In this document: positions 36,332 to 46,030 of the stretch, in pieces
How the letters are laid out: every line of letters starts with the position of its first letter
Position numbering within the stretch: the stretch's first letter is position 1
NCBI GenBank assembly: GCA_040754095.1
Contig: JBFMFO010000007.1
Coordinates: 1 to 64,000 of the forward strand
Direction: 5' to 3'
DNA: 64,000 nucleotides
DNA from: QYQD01 sp040754095
GTDB lineage: Bacteria > Desulfobacterota > QYQD01
Made by a program: the position numbers and the translations under genes
The notes under the pieces: generated by a model
The model's input: only the letters and a program-made list of their open reading frames with translations
Told to the model about the DNA's origin: nothing
Database searches by the model: none

Positions 36332-37486
36332 ATAAGTTTTAACCTCATCCCCGGCCCGGATTCTGGCCAAATGATCCGCTGCCATGACGTCTTCCAGTGA
36401 ATTAACTGCTGAGGCTTCAGAACCATACATCGTGCCTTCCACGACACGGGCAATATCCGTGAATCTTATGCGGCCTTCGAGAAAGGCATCTACCGCTACC
36501 TCATTGGCCGCATTAAGGACAACGGGAAGGGTCCCTCCCTGCTTACAAGCCGCATACGCCAGCCGCAGGCATGGAAATTTGTCCATATCCGGTTCTAAAA
36601 AAGTCAGGTTATTTACTGACGGGAGATCCAACCGGGGAAGTCCCATATCGATCCGCTCCGGGGCGGAAAGGGCATAAGCAATCGGAATACGCATGTCCGG
36701 TATGCCCAGTTGAGCAATTATAGAACCATCTATGTACTCCACCATAGAATGTACTATACTCTGCGGGTGTATTTGCACGACTATCTGCTCGACTGAGAAA
36801 TCAAAAAGCCATTTAGCCTCTATAACCTCCAATCCCTTGTTCATTAAGGAGGCTGAGTCAATCGTTATCTTCCTGCCCATTTGCCAGTTGGGATGTTTTA
36901 AGGCCTCGACCGGCGTTATATTATGCAACATCTCATAAGTATAATGCAAGAACGGTCCGCCTGAAGCTGTGAGTATGATCCTCCTGACATCTTCTTTTCG
37001 ATGTCCTAACAGGGACTGAAAAATGGCGCCATGCTCACTATCAACAGGGTTAATGGAGACGCCCTTATCCCTGGCTGTTTTCATAATCAGCGAACCGGCG
37101 GTAACCAGGACCTCTTTATTGGCCAGAGCAATATCCTTCCCTGCACAAATGGCCTCATAAGTGGGCACGAGACCGGCTGCACCCACCATTGCCGAGACAA
37201 CCATATCAACTTCCGGCAGCGTAGCCACCTCTCTATGCCCGTTTATACCGGAAGCAACCTCCACGCCCAGCCCCGCTGGCATCTGGGCCTTTAACTCCAC
37301 AGCCAATCTCTCATCCTGGACAGATACAAGACGCGGCCTAAAGCGTTCAATCTGTTCTATCAACAATCCGATGTTCTTGCCGGCAGAAAGTCCGGCTACC
37401 TGGAAGCGTTCCGGAAAACGCGCTGCCACTTCCAACACGTTGCGCCCAATAGACCCGGTAGAACCCAGGATAGATAATCTTTTCAC
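36323..37486 (-). CDS. dxr: 1-deoxy-D-xylulose 5-phosphate reductoisomerase
   Basis: NADPH enzyme making methylerythritol phosphate in the MEP isoprenoid route. GSTGSIGRN (residues 8-16) binds NADPH; SEHGAIFQ (about residue 150) holds metal ligands; KKITIDSASLMNKGLEVIEA-type segment (KITIDSASLMNKGLEVIEA) is the active-site stretch. Length 387 is normal. The TAG stop and last codons lie inside the end of the downstream repeat, so the final residues (TYSP) are probably repeat-derived. It follows cdsA by 22 bases. Confidence 0.96.
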   Translation of the reverse strand: MKRLSILGSTGSIGRNVLEVAARFPERFQVAGLSAGKNIGLLIEQIERFRPRLVSVQDERLAVELKAQMPAGLGVEVASGINGHREVATLPEVDMVVSAMVGAAGLVPTYEAICAGKDIALANKEVLVTAGSLIMKTARDKGVSINPVDSEHGAIFQSLLGHRKEDVRRIILTASGGPFLHYTYEMLHNITPVEALKHPNWQMGRKITIDSASLMNKGLEVIEAKWLFDFSVEQIVVQIHPQSIVHSMVEYIDGSIIAQLGIPDMRIPIAYALSAPERIDMGLPRLDLPSVNNLTFLEPDMDKFPCLRLAYAACKQGGTLPVVLNAANEVAVDAFLEGRIRFTDIARVVEGTMYGSEASAVNSLEDVMAADHLARIRAGDEVKTYSP

Positions 37487-37508
37487 TGTGGCATACCTTT
37501 ATTGCAAG

Positions 37509-38315
37509 TTAGGGCCGGATGAAAAACACCAGCTCATAAAACAGGACGGGTGCGGCCAGGATAACCCCATCTATACGATCCAGCATCCCTCCATGCCCTG
37601 GAAAGAGTTTGCCGGAATCTTTCACCTGGGCAGAACGTTTAAACATGGACTCCACAAGGTCTCCAATTTGAGCGGTAATTCCCAGGGAAAGGGCCAGAAA
37701 AACAACCTGTCTCACCGTTATCCAGGGGAAAAAATGGCTGCTCATGAGCCAAGCCGCTCCGATACTGGCCGCCAGCCCACCGATAGCCCCTTCCATGGTC
37801 TTTCCCGGACTTACACGCGGATAAAGCTTATGACGTCCCAGGGGAACTCCTACGCAGTAAGCGCCGGCGTCACCCGCAAAGACTACGGCCAAAAGAAATA
37901 AAATCCAGATACGTCCCATGGCCAGATGTCTTATAAGAACCAGGTGGGATAGAAAAAAGGCCACATACACCAGACCAGCAATGAAGACGCCCATTGAATA
38001 AATGACCTTGGGATGAGGCTCATAAGTAAATAAATAATATGCAAGGCTCAGGGCCGTGACTAAAAAAAGCACGGCCAGGGTGCAGGGGAAGGAAAAATTA
38101 TAACTGGAAAGGACAATGAGGCTGCCTAACAAGATGCCGAAATAAACCGGGGGAGAGAGATCGATTCTCCGGGCCAGGGCGTAGTACTCCAGCAAACTAA
38201 TCGCCACAGTAGCCAGAATCACCAACAAAAAAACAGACCTAGGCCCATACCATATAATGGCTATTAGAAGGGGCGTAGCAATCAGGGCGGTTATTATGCG
38301 TTTAAGGTGCTGCAT
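37509..38315 (-). CDS. cdsA: phosphatidate cytidylyltransferase
   Basis: Makes CDP-diacylglycerol, the precursor used by PssA 8 kb away. About eight membrane segments; the signature SPGKTMEGAIGG appears near residue 180 and KDSGKLFPGHGGMLDRIDG (about residue 230) is the family's closing motif. I start at ATG 38315, which has AAGGGTGG just upstream; the open frame goes seven codons further. It overlaps the end of uppS by 14 bases, so coupling is likely. Length 268. Confidence 0.94.
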   Translation of the reverse strand: MQHLKRIITALIATPLLIAIIWYGPRSVFLLVILATVAISLLEYYALARRIDLSPPVYFGILLGSLIVLSSYNFSFPCTLAVLFLVTALSLAYYLFTYEPHPKVIYSMGVFIAGLVYVAFFLSHLVLIRHLAMGRIWILFLLAVVFAGDAGAYCVGVPLGRHKLYPRVSPGKTMEGAIGGLAASIGAAWLMSSHFFPWITVRQVVFLALSLGITAQIGDLVESMFKRSAQVKDSGKLFPGHGGMLDRIDGVILAAPVLFYELVFFIRP

Positions 38316-39072
38316 AGCCACCCTTAATCTGTTCACTGGTCAGGCCAAAACGCCTCTCTCTTTCCTGGTAATCCAGAAGGGCCCTTATGAGGTCCTCTCT
38401 ACGAAAGTCCGGCCATAAGACGTCGGTGATATAATTTTCCGTATAGGCCATTTGCCAGAGGAGAAAATTGCTTAAGCGATATTCTCCGCTGGTTCTTATA
38501 AGGAAGTCCGGATCAGGCAGTCCGGCGGCGGCGGTATCCAAGGTCCGGCTTATATATCCTTCGCTTATTTCATCCGGCAGCAGGGCGCCCTGGGTTACCC
38601 TGCGAGCGATCTCCCGCACGGCACGCACGATCTCATCACGACCGCTGTAACTTAATGCCAGGGTGAGAACCATATCCTGATTAGACTCTGTTTGTTTAAC
38701 CGTACGCAACAAAACCTCATAAACAGGCCGTGGGAGTCTTTTTATCTCCCCGATAGCCCTTAGCGATATCCCGTTGGCGAGCATCTCCGCCAGTTCTTTT
38801 TCTAAGTAATCGGAAAGGAGACCCATAAGGGCATTGACTTCACTTGGCGGGCGTTGCCAGTTTTCCTGAGAAAAGGCATATAGGGTAAGAAACTTAATCC
38901 CTATCTCCCGACAAGTCCGGACTACCTCGCGTACAGATTCAACACCTTGCCGGTGACCGGCAATACGGGGCAAAGAACGCGATTTCGCCCAGCGTCCATT
39001 TCCATCCATGATTATAGCTAAGTGCCGGGGCAACTTTTTTGGATCTAACAACGGACTATCTGAATGAGGCAA
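38302..39072 (-). CDS. uppS: isoprenyl (undecaprenyl) diphosphate synthase
   Basis: Builds the C55 lipid carrier for cell-wall synthesis in the cytoplasm at the membrane. MDGNGRWA (residues 22-29) contains the catalytic Asp, and the C-terminal DFLIRTSGEYRLSNFLLWQ motif binds isopentenyl diphosphate. Length 256 is standard. It starts 85 bases after frr and overlaps cdsA. Confidence 0.95.
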   Translation of the reverse strand: MPHSDSPLLDPKKLPRHLAIIMDGNGRWAKSRSLPRIAGHRQGVESVREVVRTCREIGIKFLTLYAFSQENWQRPPSEVNALMGLLSDYLEKELAEMLANGISLRAIGEIKRLPRPVYEVLLRTVKQTESNQDMVLTLALSYSGRDEIVRAVREIARRVTQGALLPDEISEGYISRTLDTAAAGLPDPDFLIRTSGEYRLSNFLLWQMAYTENYITDVLWPDFRREDLIRALLDYQERERRFGLTSEQIKGGYAAP

Positions 39073-39157
39073 AGTCTGCGACCCCTACATCGAGAGATAA
39101 CTTAGGGAATGACCGGATAATTTCCAGGGAGAGAAAATACATTTAAATGGCTATTTA

Positions 39158-39715
39158 TTAAAACGCCAATATCTCTTTCTCCTTTTCAGCGTAAAGCTGC
39201 TCCACTTTTTTAATATAATTATCTGTTATCTTTTGCACTTCTTCCTGCACGGCAAAGGCTTCATCCTCAGAAATTATCTTTTCTTTTTTTAAACCCTTAA
39301 GTTCTTCATTAGCATCACGGCGTATATTCCGAAGGATAACCCGGTATTCCTCGGTAGTTTTTTTAACCAATTTAACAATCTCTTTCCGCCGTTCTTCTGT
39401 AAGAGGCGGTATGGCTATCCGTATAATTTTCCCGTCATTTGCCGGTGTCAACCCCAGTTCTGATTTAAGTATGGCCCGCTCAATATTGGCCAGGGCATTG
39501 GTATCCCAGGGCTGAATAGTAATAAGCCTGGGTTCCGGCACAGTAAGAGAGGCCACCTGGTTAAGCGGCAACATGGAGCCATAATAGTCCACCTTAATAC
39601 CGTCAAACAGGGAAACAGATGCCCTTCCGGTACGCACCCTGGCCAGCTCATGTTTAAAGACCTCAATGGTCTTTTCCATTTTAGCCTTTAAATCTTTTAA
39701 GACTTCGTCCTTCAT
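39158..39715 (-). CDS. frr: ribosome recycling factor
   Basis: Splits ribosomes after termination together with EF-G. The 185-residue chain matches the family from LKDLKAKMEKTIEVFKHELA through the RTGRAS motif to the C-terminal helices. Its ATG overlaps the pyrH stop as ATGA-type coupling (four shared bases). Confidence 0.97.
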   Translation of the reverse strand: MKDEVLKDLKAKMEKTIEVFKHELARVRTGRASVSLFDGIKVDYYGSMLPLNQVASLTVPEPRLITIQPWDTNALANIERAILKSELGLTPANDGKIIRIAIPPLTEERRKEIVKLVKKTTEEYRVILRNIRRDANEELKGLKKEKIISEDEAFAVQEEVQKITDNYIKKVEQLYAEKEKEILAF

Positions 39716-40449
39716 GGTTCGGCGCCCTGCACTATTGTTCCGACTAGTTTTCCAAGAATAGCTTTTTTAATATTTCCCCTTTTTTGAATATTAAAAATTA
39801 TTATAGGCTTTTGATGATCCATAGCTAAAGAAATAGCCGTGGCATCCATAACGCGTAAATTTTTCTGCAATACATCCAGGTAGCTCAGGTTGCGAAACAT
39901 CCTGGCCTTGTTATCTTTAAGAGGGTCCCGGTCATAGACCCCGTCCACTCGCGTGGCCTTAAGAATAACATCGGCGTGGATCTCCATGGCGCGGAGGGCG
40001 GCGGTGGTGTCCGTGGTAAAATAGGGGTTACCGGTGCCGGCTCCAAATATAACCACCCTTCCTTTTTCCAGATGCCGAATCGAGCGCCGTCTTATGTAGG
40101 GTTCGGCTACTTCCCGCATCTCAATAGCGGTCTGCACCCGGGTCTGGACGCCCTTTTTTTCCAGGGCATCCTGCAGGGCCAGGGCATTTATCACCGTAGC
40201 CAACATGCCCATATAGTCGGCAGAAGCCCTATCCATACCCTGGGAAGCGCCGGCTATGCCCCGAAAGATATTGCCGCCGCCGATGACCACCGCCAGTTGT
40301 ACGCCCAGGCTCATTATCTCTTTAATCTCTTCGGAGATAAAAGTCAGGACATCGTGGCTTATACCAAATGATTGACCGCCCAACAGGGCCTCACCGCTTA
40401 ATTTTAGCAAGACTCGTTTATATTTAGGGGGTACAGGCCTATTCACCAT
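39712..40449 (-). CDS. pyrH: UMP kinase
   Basis: Phosphorylates UMP to UDP, first dedicated step to UTP and CTP. KRVLLKLSGEALLG opens the amino-acid-kinase fold and VVIGGGNIFRG and FGAGTGNPYFTTDTTAALRA follow. I start at ATG 40449, 12 codons into the open frame, where the family's normal N-terminus begins and GGTGA lies just upstream; this ATG is inside the last codons of tsf. Product 245 residues. Confidence 0.95.
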   Translation of the reverse strand: MVNRPVPPKYKRVLLKLSGEALLGGQSFGISHDVLTFISEEIKEIMSLGVQLAVVIGGGNIFRGIAGASQGMDRASADYMGMLATVINALALQDALEKKGVQTRVQTAIEMREVAEPYIRRRSIRHLEKGRVVIFGAGTGNPYFTTDTTAALRAMEIHADVILKATRVDGVYDRDPLKDNKARMFRNLSYLDVLQKNLRVMDATAISLAMDHQKPIIIFNIQKRGNIKKAILGKLVGTIVQGAEP

Positions 40450-41041
40450 TTTCACCGAGCTGATACCGCGTAAAACGCCGAACATATACGTTTTCTCCGG
40501 TCTTGGTTATCAACTCATTTAAGACATCCTGAATAGTAAGATCAGGATCGCGTACATATTTCTGCTCCAAGAGACAGATTTCACCATAATATTTTTCTAG
40601 TCGCCCTTCAACTATCTTGTCCAGGATCTTCTCCGGCTTTCCGGTTTCAACAGCCTGGGCGCGGTAAATCTCCTTCTCTTTTTCTATTACCGCAGCATGG
40701 ACATCCTCTCTGCGTAGATAAATAGGATTGGCCGCAGCGATATGCATGGCTATGTTCTTAACAAATTCCTGGAATTGGTCTGTCTTGGCCACAAAATCTG
40801 TTTCACAGTTGACCTCTACCAACACCCCTATCTTGCCGCCGGCATGGATATACGCCCGAACAGCTCCTTCGGTCATCGCCCGGCCCGCGCGTTTAACCGC
40901 CACGGCCAATCCCTTCTTGCGAAGGTAGGCAATTGCCTTTTCCATATCTCCCTGACATTCCTTAAGGGCTAACTTACAATCCATAATGCCCGCGTTGGTC
41001 TTATCACGTAATTCCTTTATAGTACCTGCCGAAATTTCCAC
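40439..41041 (-). CDS. tsf: elongation factor Ts, short form
   Basis: Nucleotide exchange factor for EF-Tu. I start at GTG 41041, which has AAGGGGG seven bases upstream and gives VEISAGTIKELRDKTNAGIMDCKLAL (in two motifs: IKELRDKTNAGIMDCK and LKECQGDMEKAI). The TDFVAKTDQF segment holds the Thr-Asp-Phe-Val core contact. With 200 residues it is the short type, as in Thermus, lacking the duplicated core of the E. coli protein. It follows rpsB across a repeat. Confidence 0.95.
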   Translation of the reverse strand: MEISAGTIKELRDKTNAGIMDCKLALKECQGDMEKAIAYLRKKGLAVAVKRAGRAMTEGAVRAYIHAGGKIGVLVEVNCETDFVAKTDQFQEFVKNIAMHIAAANPIYLRREDVHAAVIEKEKEIYRAQAVETGKPEKILDKIVEGRLEKYYGEICLLEQKYVRDPDLTIQDVLNELITKTGENVYVRRFTRYQLGENGE

Positions 41042-41082
41042 TATTCTTACCCCCTTAAAACTAGACATATTATCAAAAGATT

Positions 41083-41265
41083 AACCACAGCGCAGCATAG
41101 CCGGAACCAAATCCGAATATCGAAATACGAAACAAATCCGAAATCCAAATATCGAATGTTCGAAAGGTCCATCAGCAACTTCTTCGATTTTTCGTTTTGG
41201 TCATTGTTCTCATTTGGTCATTTGATATTGTTTCGAGTTTCGTACTTCGGATTTAGAATTTCCCA
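41083..41265. repeat. ATCCGAATATCGAA element, copy 9
   Basis: Shorter copy between rpsB and tsf running from accacagcgcagcatagccg to tttcgtacttcggatttaga. It lacks the ccgctgcttgcagcgg module. Confidence 0.8.
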
Positions 41266-41300
41266 ATTGTCGCTTCCTTCTCAACTTGACATCGCAAGGG

Positions 41301-42104
41301 TTAACCTTCATCCTCTGCCGAGGCCGGTATCAATTCTTCTTGTGGCGCAGAATCTCCTGTCAACCCTACCGGCTCAGTCTCCGCCGCAGTCTTATCAGTT
41401 ACGGCCTGAAGGGCCTCCTCTAAACGCCCCTTGCCTTCTAAGCAGGCATCAGCCATTCGTGAGGTGAGAAGTCTGATAGCCCTTATCGCATCATCATTTC
41501 CGGGTATCAGGTAATCAATCCCGTCGGGATCACAATTAGTATCAACTATAGCAACAACAGGAATGCCCAGCTTTCGGGCCTCGGTTATGGCGATATACTC
41601 CTTCCTGGGATCAACCACAAAGAGGGCCCCGGGCAATTTTTCCATCTCTTTGATACCACCCAGTGATTTTTCTAATTTAACAATCTCCTTCTCCATTTGA
41701 AGGATTTCCTTCTTTTTAAAACGATGGATGCTTCCATCCTCTTTCATGGCTTCCAGGGTCTTAAGGCGGTCGATGCTTTTACGGATAGTCTGGAAATTAG
41801 TCAGGGTGCCGCCCAACCAGCGATTGTTCACATAAAACATACTGCAGCGGTTGGCCTCTTCTGCAATAGACTCCTGGGCCTGTTTTTTGGTCCCCACGAA
41901 TAAAACAGGTTTTCCCCCGGTCGCCACCTGCACAATAAAATCGTAAGCAGTCTTGAATAATTGCACAGTCTTTTGCAGGTCAATAATATAAATGCCGTTT
42001 CTAGTGCCAAAAATGTAAGGCTTCATCTTGGGATTCCACCGCCTGGTCTGGTGACCAAAGTGGACCCCGGCTTCTAATAATTGTTTCATGGTAACATAAG
42101 ACAT
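41301..42104 (-). CDS. rpsB: 30S ribosomal protein S2
   Basis: Product of 267 residues with the S2 signature VTMKQLLEAGVHFGHQTRRW at the start and KLGIPVVAIVDTNCDPDGID later. ATG 42104 has CAGGAGG seven bases upstream. The last 35 residues form an acidic tail (AAETEPVGLTGDSAPQEELI). It is read from its own promoter and begins the rpsB-tsf-pyrH-frr cluster. Confidence 0.97.
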   Translation of the reverse strand: MSYVTMKQLLEAGVHFGHQTRRWNPKMKPYIFGTRNGIYIIDLQKTVQLFKTAYDFIVQVATGGKPVLFVGTKKQAQESIAEEANRCSMFYVNNRWLGGTLTNFQTIRKSIDRLKTLEAMKEDGSIHRFKKKEILQMEKEIVKLEKSLGGIKEMEKLPGALFVVDPRKEYIAITEARKLGIPVVAIVDTNCDPDGIDYLIPGNDDAIRAIRLLTSRMADACLEGKGRLEEALQAVTDKTAAETEPVGLTGDSAPQEELIPASAEDEG

Positions 42105-42215
42105 AATATTCCTCCTGTTCCTTGGTTAGTTCCACCACCCTCCGCATCTCACCGTTAACCCCGCCCGAGGCGGACACCAAGGCTAATCAGAGGGTGTGTG
42201 TATTTAAAACGTTGC

Positions 42216-42244
42216 TTTTTAACACAAAAATAGCGCCTTTGCAA
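42216..42244 (-). promoter_or_regulatory. probable rpsB promoter
   Basis: On the minus strand TTGCAA (42244-42239), a 17-base spacer, TAAAAA (42221-42216). It leaves a leader of about 110 bases that includes a short hairpin CCGCCTCGGGCGG (42161-42173), where S2 might act on its own mRNA as in E. coli; that control is inference. Confidence 0.55.
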
Positions 42245-42283
42245 TTAAAATCAAATAGTTCTCAAAAAGGGAGTATATACCGA

Positions 42284-43483
42284 TCAGCTGCGATATGAGG
42301 CATTTATACGCACATAATCCGCTGACAGGTCGCATGTCCAGACGTTAAAATCACAAGGACCTCTGTCCAGGTCTATGCGAAGGATAAATTCTTCCTGACG
42401 CATAGCCCCGGTAGCCGCTATTTCTGCCTCCGGTCCGCAGCCCAAGCCGTTTTTAACCAATGGGAACGTATTTATGGCAACGCTCACCCTCCCCGGATCC
42501 ATGGGGACACCGGACCTTCCCAGAGCGGCCATAATTCGCCCCCAGTTAGCGTCTTCCCCAAACAGCGCTGTCTTTACCAGGCTGGAATTAGCCACGGCGT
42601 AAGCGGCCTTACGGGCCTCGCCAACAGTGCCGGCGCCGGTGACACGAACCTCCACCAGCTTTGTGGCCCCCTCGCCATCCCGTACGATCATCCTGGCCAA
42701 GTCTATAAGAAGCTCGCCCAGCAGCTTTTCAAAGACGCTTCTGCCCACAATATCGTCAATATCTATACGCTTATTATTGGCTTCGCCACTGGCCAGGATT
42801 ATCACCGAATCGTTAGTGCTCATATCTCCATCTACCGTGATCCGGTTAAAAGACAGCGAAACCGCACGACGCAAAGACGCCCTCAGGGCATCAGCCTTTA
42901 TGGCGGCGTCGGTCATGACAAAACAGAGCATGGTGGCCATCTGCGGCATAATCATCCCCGCCCCCTTGGCTATAGCCGCCATACGGATGGGAGTACCGCC
43001 GACATTACCTTCGCGAAAGGCTGTCTTAGGCATCTTATCTGTAGTCAGGATAGCCTGGCCGACCTCAGACAGTCTGTTCGGCGCAAGGGACTGTGCCAGG
43101 CGGGGAATGGCCTCTTTAATCCTATCCATAGGCAGGAACTGACCGATAACGCCGGTCGAGGCCACCAGCCCCAACCCTTCTTTTATCTTCAATTGCTCGG
43201 CCAGAACGCGCGCCGACTCCCTGGCATCCTCCAGCCCCTGCTCTCCGGTACAGGCATTAGCGTTCCCGCTGTTTACAAGGATGGCTTGGGCCGCTCCCCG
43301 ACGCAGACGCTCCCGGCTTATAATGACCGGCGCAGCCTTGACGCGATTTCTGGTAAATACGCCCGCCGCCACGGCCGGCTTCTCGGCATAAATAAGCCCT
43401 ACGTCCAAGCGCCCCGGCTTTTTTATGGAGGCCCCGGTAGCCGAAAATAAAAAACCCTTTATCTGCTGGTTATTTTTTTCCAC
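42284..43483 (-). CDS. argJ: arginine biosynthesis bifunctional protein ArgJ
   Basis: Moves the acetyl group of N-acetylornithine to glutamate, and in the bifunctional form also makes N-acetylglutamate from acetyl-CoA. The enzyme self-cleaves before the Thr of the conserved ATMLCF segment (PQMATMLCFVMTDA). The normal N-terminus is IKGFLFSATGASIKKPGRLD; I start at GTG 43483, seven codons before it, because further upstream the frame runs inside secA. It overlaps the secA end by 14 bases. Product 399 residues. A separate N-acetyltransferase lies 2.7 kb upstream. Confidence 0.93.
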   Translation of the reverse strand: MEKNNQQIKGFLFSATGASIKKPGRLDVGLIYAEKPAVAAGVFTRNRVKAAPVIISRERLRRGAAQAILVNSGNANACTGEQGLEDARESARVLAEQLKIKEGLGLVASTGVIGQFLPMDRIKEAIPRLAQSLAPNRLSEVGQAILTTDKMPKTAFREGNVGGTPIRMAAIAKGAGMIMPQMATMLCFVMTDAAIKADALRASLRRAVSLSFNRITVDGDMSTNDSVIILASGEANNKRIDIDDIVGRSVFEKLLGELLIDLARMIVRDGEGATKLVEVRVTGAGTVGEARKAAYAVANSSLVKTALFGEDANWGRIMAALGRSGVPMDPGRVSVAINTFPLVKNGLGCGPEAEIAATGAMRQEEFILRIDLDRGPCDFNVWTCDLSADYVRINASYRS

Positions 43484-45998
43484 AGCACTTTTTATATTTT
43501 TTGCCGCTGCCGCACGGGCAGGGTTGATTGCGCCCAATTTTTTCGGTCTCCCGCCGTACAGGTTCTTTCTCTTCTTCACCTTCGCCGCCACGGGTTAAAG
43601 AGAACTTCTGCCTTTTGGGACGCTGATAAGTCTCTAAATCCGCCTCCCTGGCCAACTGAACGCGGAAGAGGGTAGAGACCGCTTCTTCTTTGATGCGTTC
43701 CACCATGGACATAAACATCTCGTACCCTTCCTTCTTATATTCCTGTAACGGGTCTTTCTGTCCGTAACCACGGAGCCCTATCCCCTCTTTCAGGTGATCC
43801 ATATTAAGCAGGTGATCTTTCCAGAGACTATCTACGGTCTGTAAGGTAATAAAACGCTCCAGGGATCGAAATGCTTCCGTACCGAACTCTCTTTCCCTGG
43901 CTGCATACGCCTCTTTTACTCTGGCCAGCAGCGAATCTTCCAGGCTGTCCCGGTTAAAATTACGGACTTCTTCAGGGGCAAAGGATAGGTGAATAGAAAA
44001 CTGGCTGTAACACCGGTCGGCCAATCCCTTTAAATCCCACTCTTCCGGCAGACTCTTTTCGTCCGCCACGGCATCCACCATAACTGAAACAATATCTTCG
44101 ATCATTTCTCCGATATATTCCTGCAGGTTATCGCTGCCCAAAATCTCGCGCCTCTGTCTGTATATAACCTCTCTTTGCTGGTTCATGACGTCGTCATATT
44201 CCAGAAGACGTTTTCTGATCTCGAAATTCTGCGCCTCTACCCTCTTTTGCGCATTTTCGATGGCCTTGGAAACCAGGGTGTGTTCAATGGGCTGGTCTTC
44301 TTCCATACCCAGTTTGTCCATGATGGAGGAGATACGTTCCGAACCGAATATGCGCAACAGGTCATCTTCTAAGGAAAGATAAAACCGCGAAGAGCCCGGA
44401 TCGCCCTGACGTCCGGCCCGGCCGCGAAGCTGATTATCGATACGCCTGGCCTCGTGTCTCTCGGTGCCCACAATATGCAACCCGCCGAGATCAGGCACAC
44501 CCTCGCCGAGGACAATATCCGTACCCCGGCCGGCCATATTCGTGGAAAGGGTTACGGCCCCTTGCTGCCCGGCCCGGGACACGATCTCCGCCTCCTTTTC
44601 ATGGTGTTTGGCGTTGAGCACGGAATGCCTGATGCCTTCCTTGCGTAAGAGGCTGCTCAAGCGTTCTGATTTCTCAATCGATATAGTTCCCACCAGCACC
44701 GGCTGCCCCTTGGCATGGAGTTCTTTCATTTCCCGTGCGACAGCCTTGAATTTTTCATTTTCTGTCTTATAGATAGCATCTGGATAATCGGTGCGGATCA
44801 TGGGCTTATTGGAAGGAATAATGACTACCTCAAGATTGTAGATCTTCTGAAACTCCACCGCTTCAGTATCTGCCGTACCGGTCATGCCGGCCAGTTTCTC
44901 ATACATGCGGAAATAGTTCTGAAAGGTAACGGAGGCCAGGGTCTGGTTCTCACTCTCAATTTTAACTTCTTCCTTGGCTTCCAGGGCCTGGTGCAGCCCT
45001 TCACTATATCGGCGACCGGGCATGAGTCGGCCCGTAAACTCATCCACAATAATAACTTCGCCATCTTTGACTATATAATCAACGTCTTTCTTGAAAAGGG
45101 TATGGGCCCGCAGGGCCTGGTTCACATGGTGCAATGTCTCTATGTTTTTAGGATCGTAAAGATTGTCTGTCTTGAGCAATTTTTCCGCCCTGGCCACACC
45201 CTCCTCGGTCAGGACCACGGTGCGTGTCTTTTCCTCAACCACGTAGTCTTGTTCTGATCGTAATTTTGGTATAAGCTTATCTATACGATAATAAAGCTCT
45301 GTGGACTCCTCCGCCGGTCCGGAAATGATAAGCGGAGTACGGGCCTCATCTATAAGGATGCTATCGACCTCGTCCACCAGGGCGTAATAAAAATCACGCT
45401 GCACAAAATCATCGACGCTAAACTTCATGTTATCGCGGAGATAGTCAAATCCGAATTCATTGTTAGTGCCATAAGTAATGTCCGAAAAATAGGCCTGTTT
45501 GCGTTCGGCATCGTTCAGCCCGTGTACTATTACCCCGACCGAAAGTCCCAGAAATTTATAAATCCCACCCATCCATTCGGCGTCGCGTCTGGCCAGATAA
45601 TCATTCACGGTCACCACGTGCACGCCCCTTTCGGTAAGGGCGTTGAGATAGACCGGTAAGGTAGCCACCAAAGTCTTCCCTTCTCCCGTTTTCATCTCGG
45701 CAATCTTGCCCTGGTGTAGGACCATGCCGCCCATAATCTGTACATCAAAGTGGCGCTGCCCCAGGACCCGCCTGGAAGCTTCCCGGACCACTGCAAAGGC
45801 CTCCGGCAGGAGATCATCGAGAGATTCCCCGTTTGCCAGGCGACTTTTGAATTCTTCCGTCTTCCCCCGAAGTACATCGTCGCTCAAGACCTGCATGGAT
45901 GGCTCAAGACTGTTTATATTGCTGAGCGTTAAGCTTAATCTATTTACTTCCCGCTCATTTTTAGTGCCGAATACCCTGGCTAATAGACTGCCTATCAT
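43470..45998 (-). CDS. secA: preprotein translocase ATPase SecA
   Basis: Motor of Sec export. The start at ATG 45998 gives MIGSLLARVFGTKNEREVNR, the usual N-terminus; the open frame goes five codons further. Walker A MKTGEGKT is at about residues 102-109, followed by DEVDSILIDEARTPLIISG and the second helicase domain with QLRGRAGRQGDPGSSRFYLS. The C-terminus ends with the zinc motif CPCGSGKKYKKCC, which binds SecB or ribosomes. 842 residues. Its last bases overlap argJ. Confidence 0.97.
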   Translation of the reverse strand: MIGSLLARVFGTKNEREVNRLSLTLSNINSLEPSMQVLSDDVLRGKTEEFKSRLANGESLDDLLPEAFAVVREASRRVLGQRHFDVQIMGGMVLHQGKIAEMKTGEGKTLVATLPVYLNALTERGVHVVTVNDYLARRDAEWMGGIYKFLGLSVGVIVHGLNDAERKQAYFSDITYGTNNEFGFDYLRDNMKFSVDDFVQRDFYYALVDEVDSILIDEARTPLIISGPAEESTELYYRIDKLIPKLRSEQDYVVEEKTRTVVLTEEGVARAEKLLKTDNLYDPKNIETLHHVNQALRAHTLFKKDVDYIVKDGEVIIVDEFTGRLMPGRRYSEGLHQALEAKEEVKIESENQTLASVTFQNYFRMYEKLAGMTGTADTEAVEFQKIYNLEVVIIPSNKPMIRTDYPDAIYKTENEKFKAVAREMKELHAKGQPVLVGTISIEKSERLSSLLRKEGIRHSVLNAKHHEKEAEIVSRAGQQGAVTLSTNMAGRGTDIVLGEGVPDLGGLHIVGTERHEARRIDNQLRGRAGRQGDPGSSRFYLSLEDDLLRIFGSERISSIMDKLGMEEDQPIEHTLVSKAIENAQKRVEAQNFEIRKRLLEYDDVMNQQREVIYRQRREILGSDNLQEYIGEMIEDIVSVMVDAVADEKSLPEEWDLKGLADRCYSQFSIHLSFAPEEVRNFNRDSLEDSLLARVKEAYAAREREFGTEAFRSLERFITLQTVDSLWKDHLLNMDHLKEGIGLRGYGQKDPLQEYKKEGYEMFMSMVERIKEEAVSTLFRVQLAREADLETYQRPKRQKFSLTRGGEGEEEKEPVRRETEKIGRNQPCPCGSGKKYKKCCGKK

Positions 45999-46030
45999 CT
46001 TTACACCAAACAAATAATCAATTTCTATTT

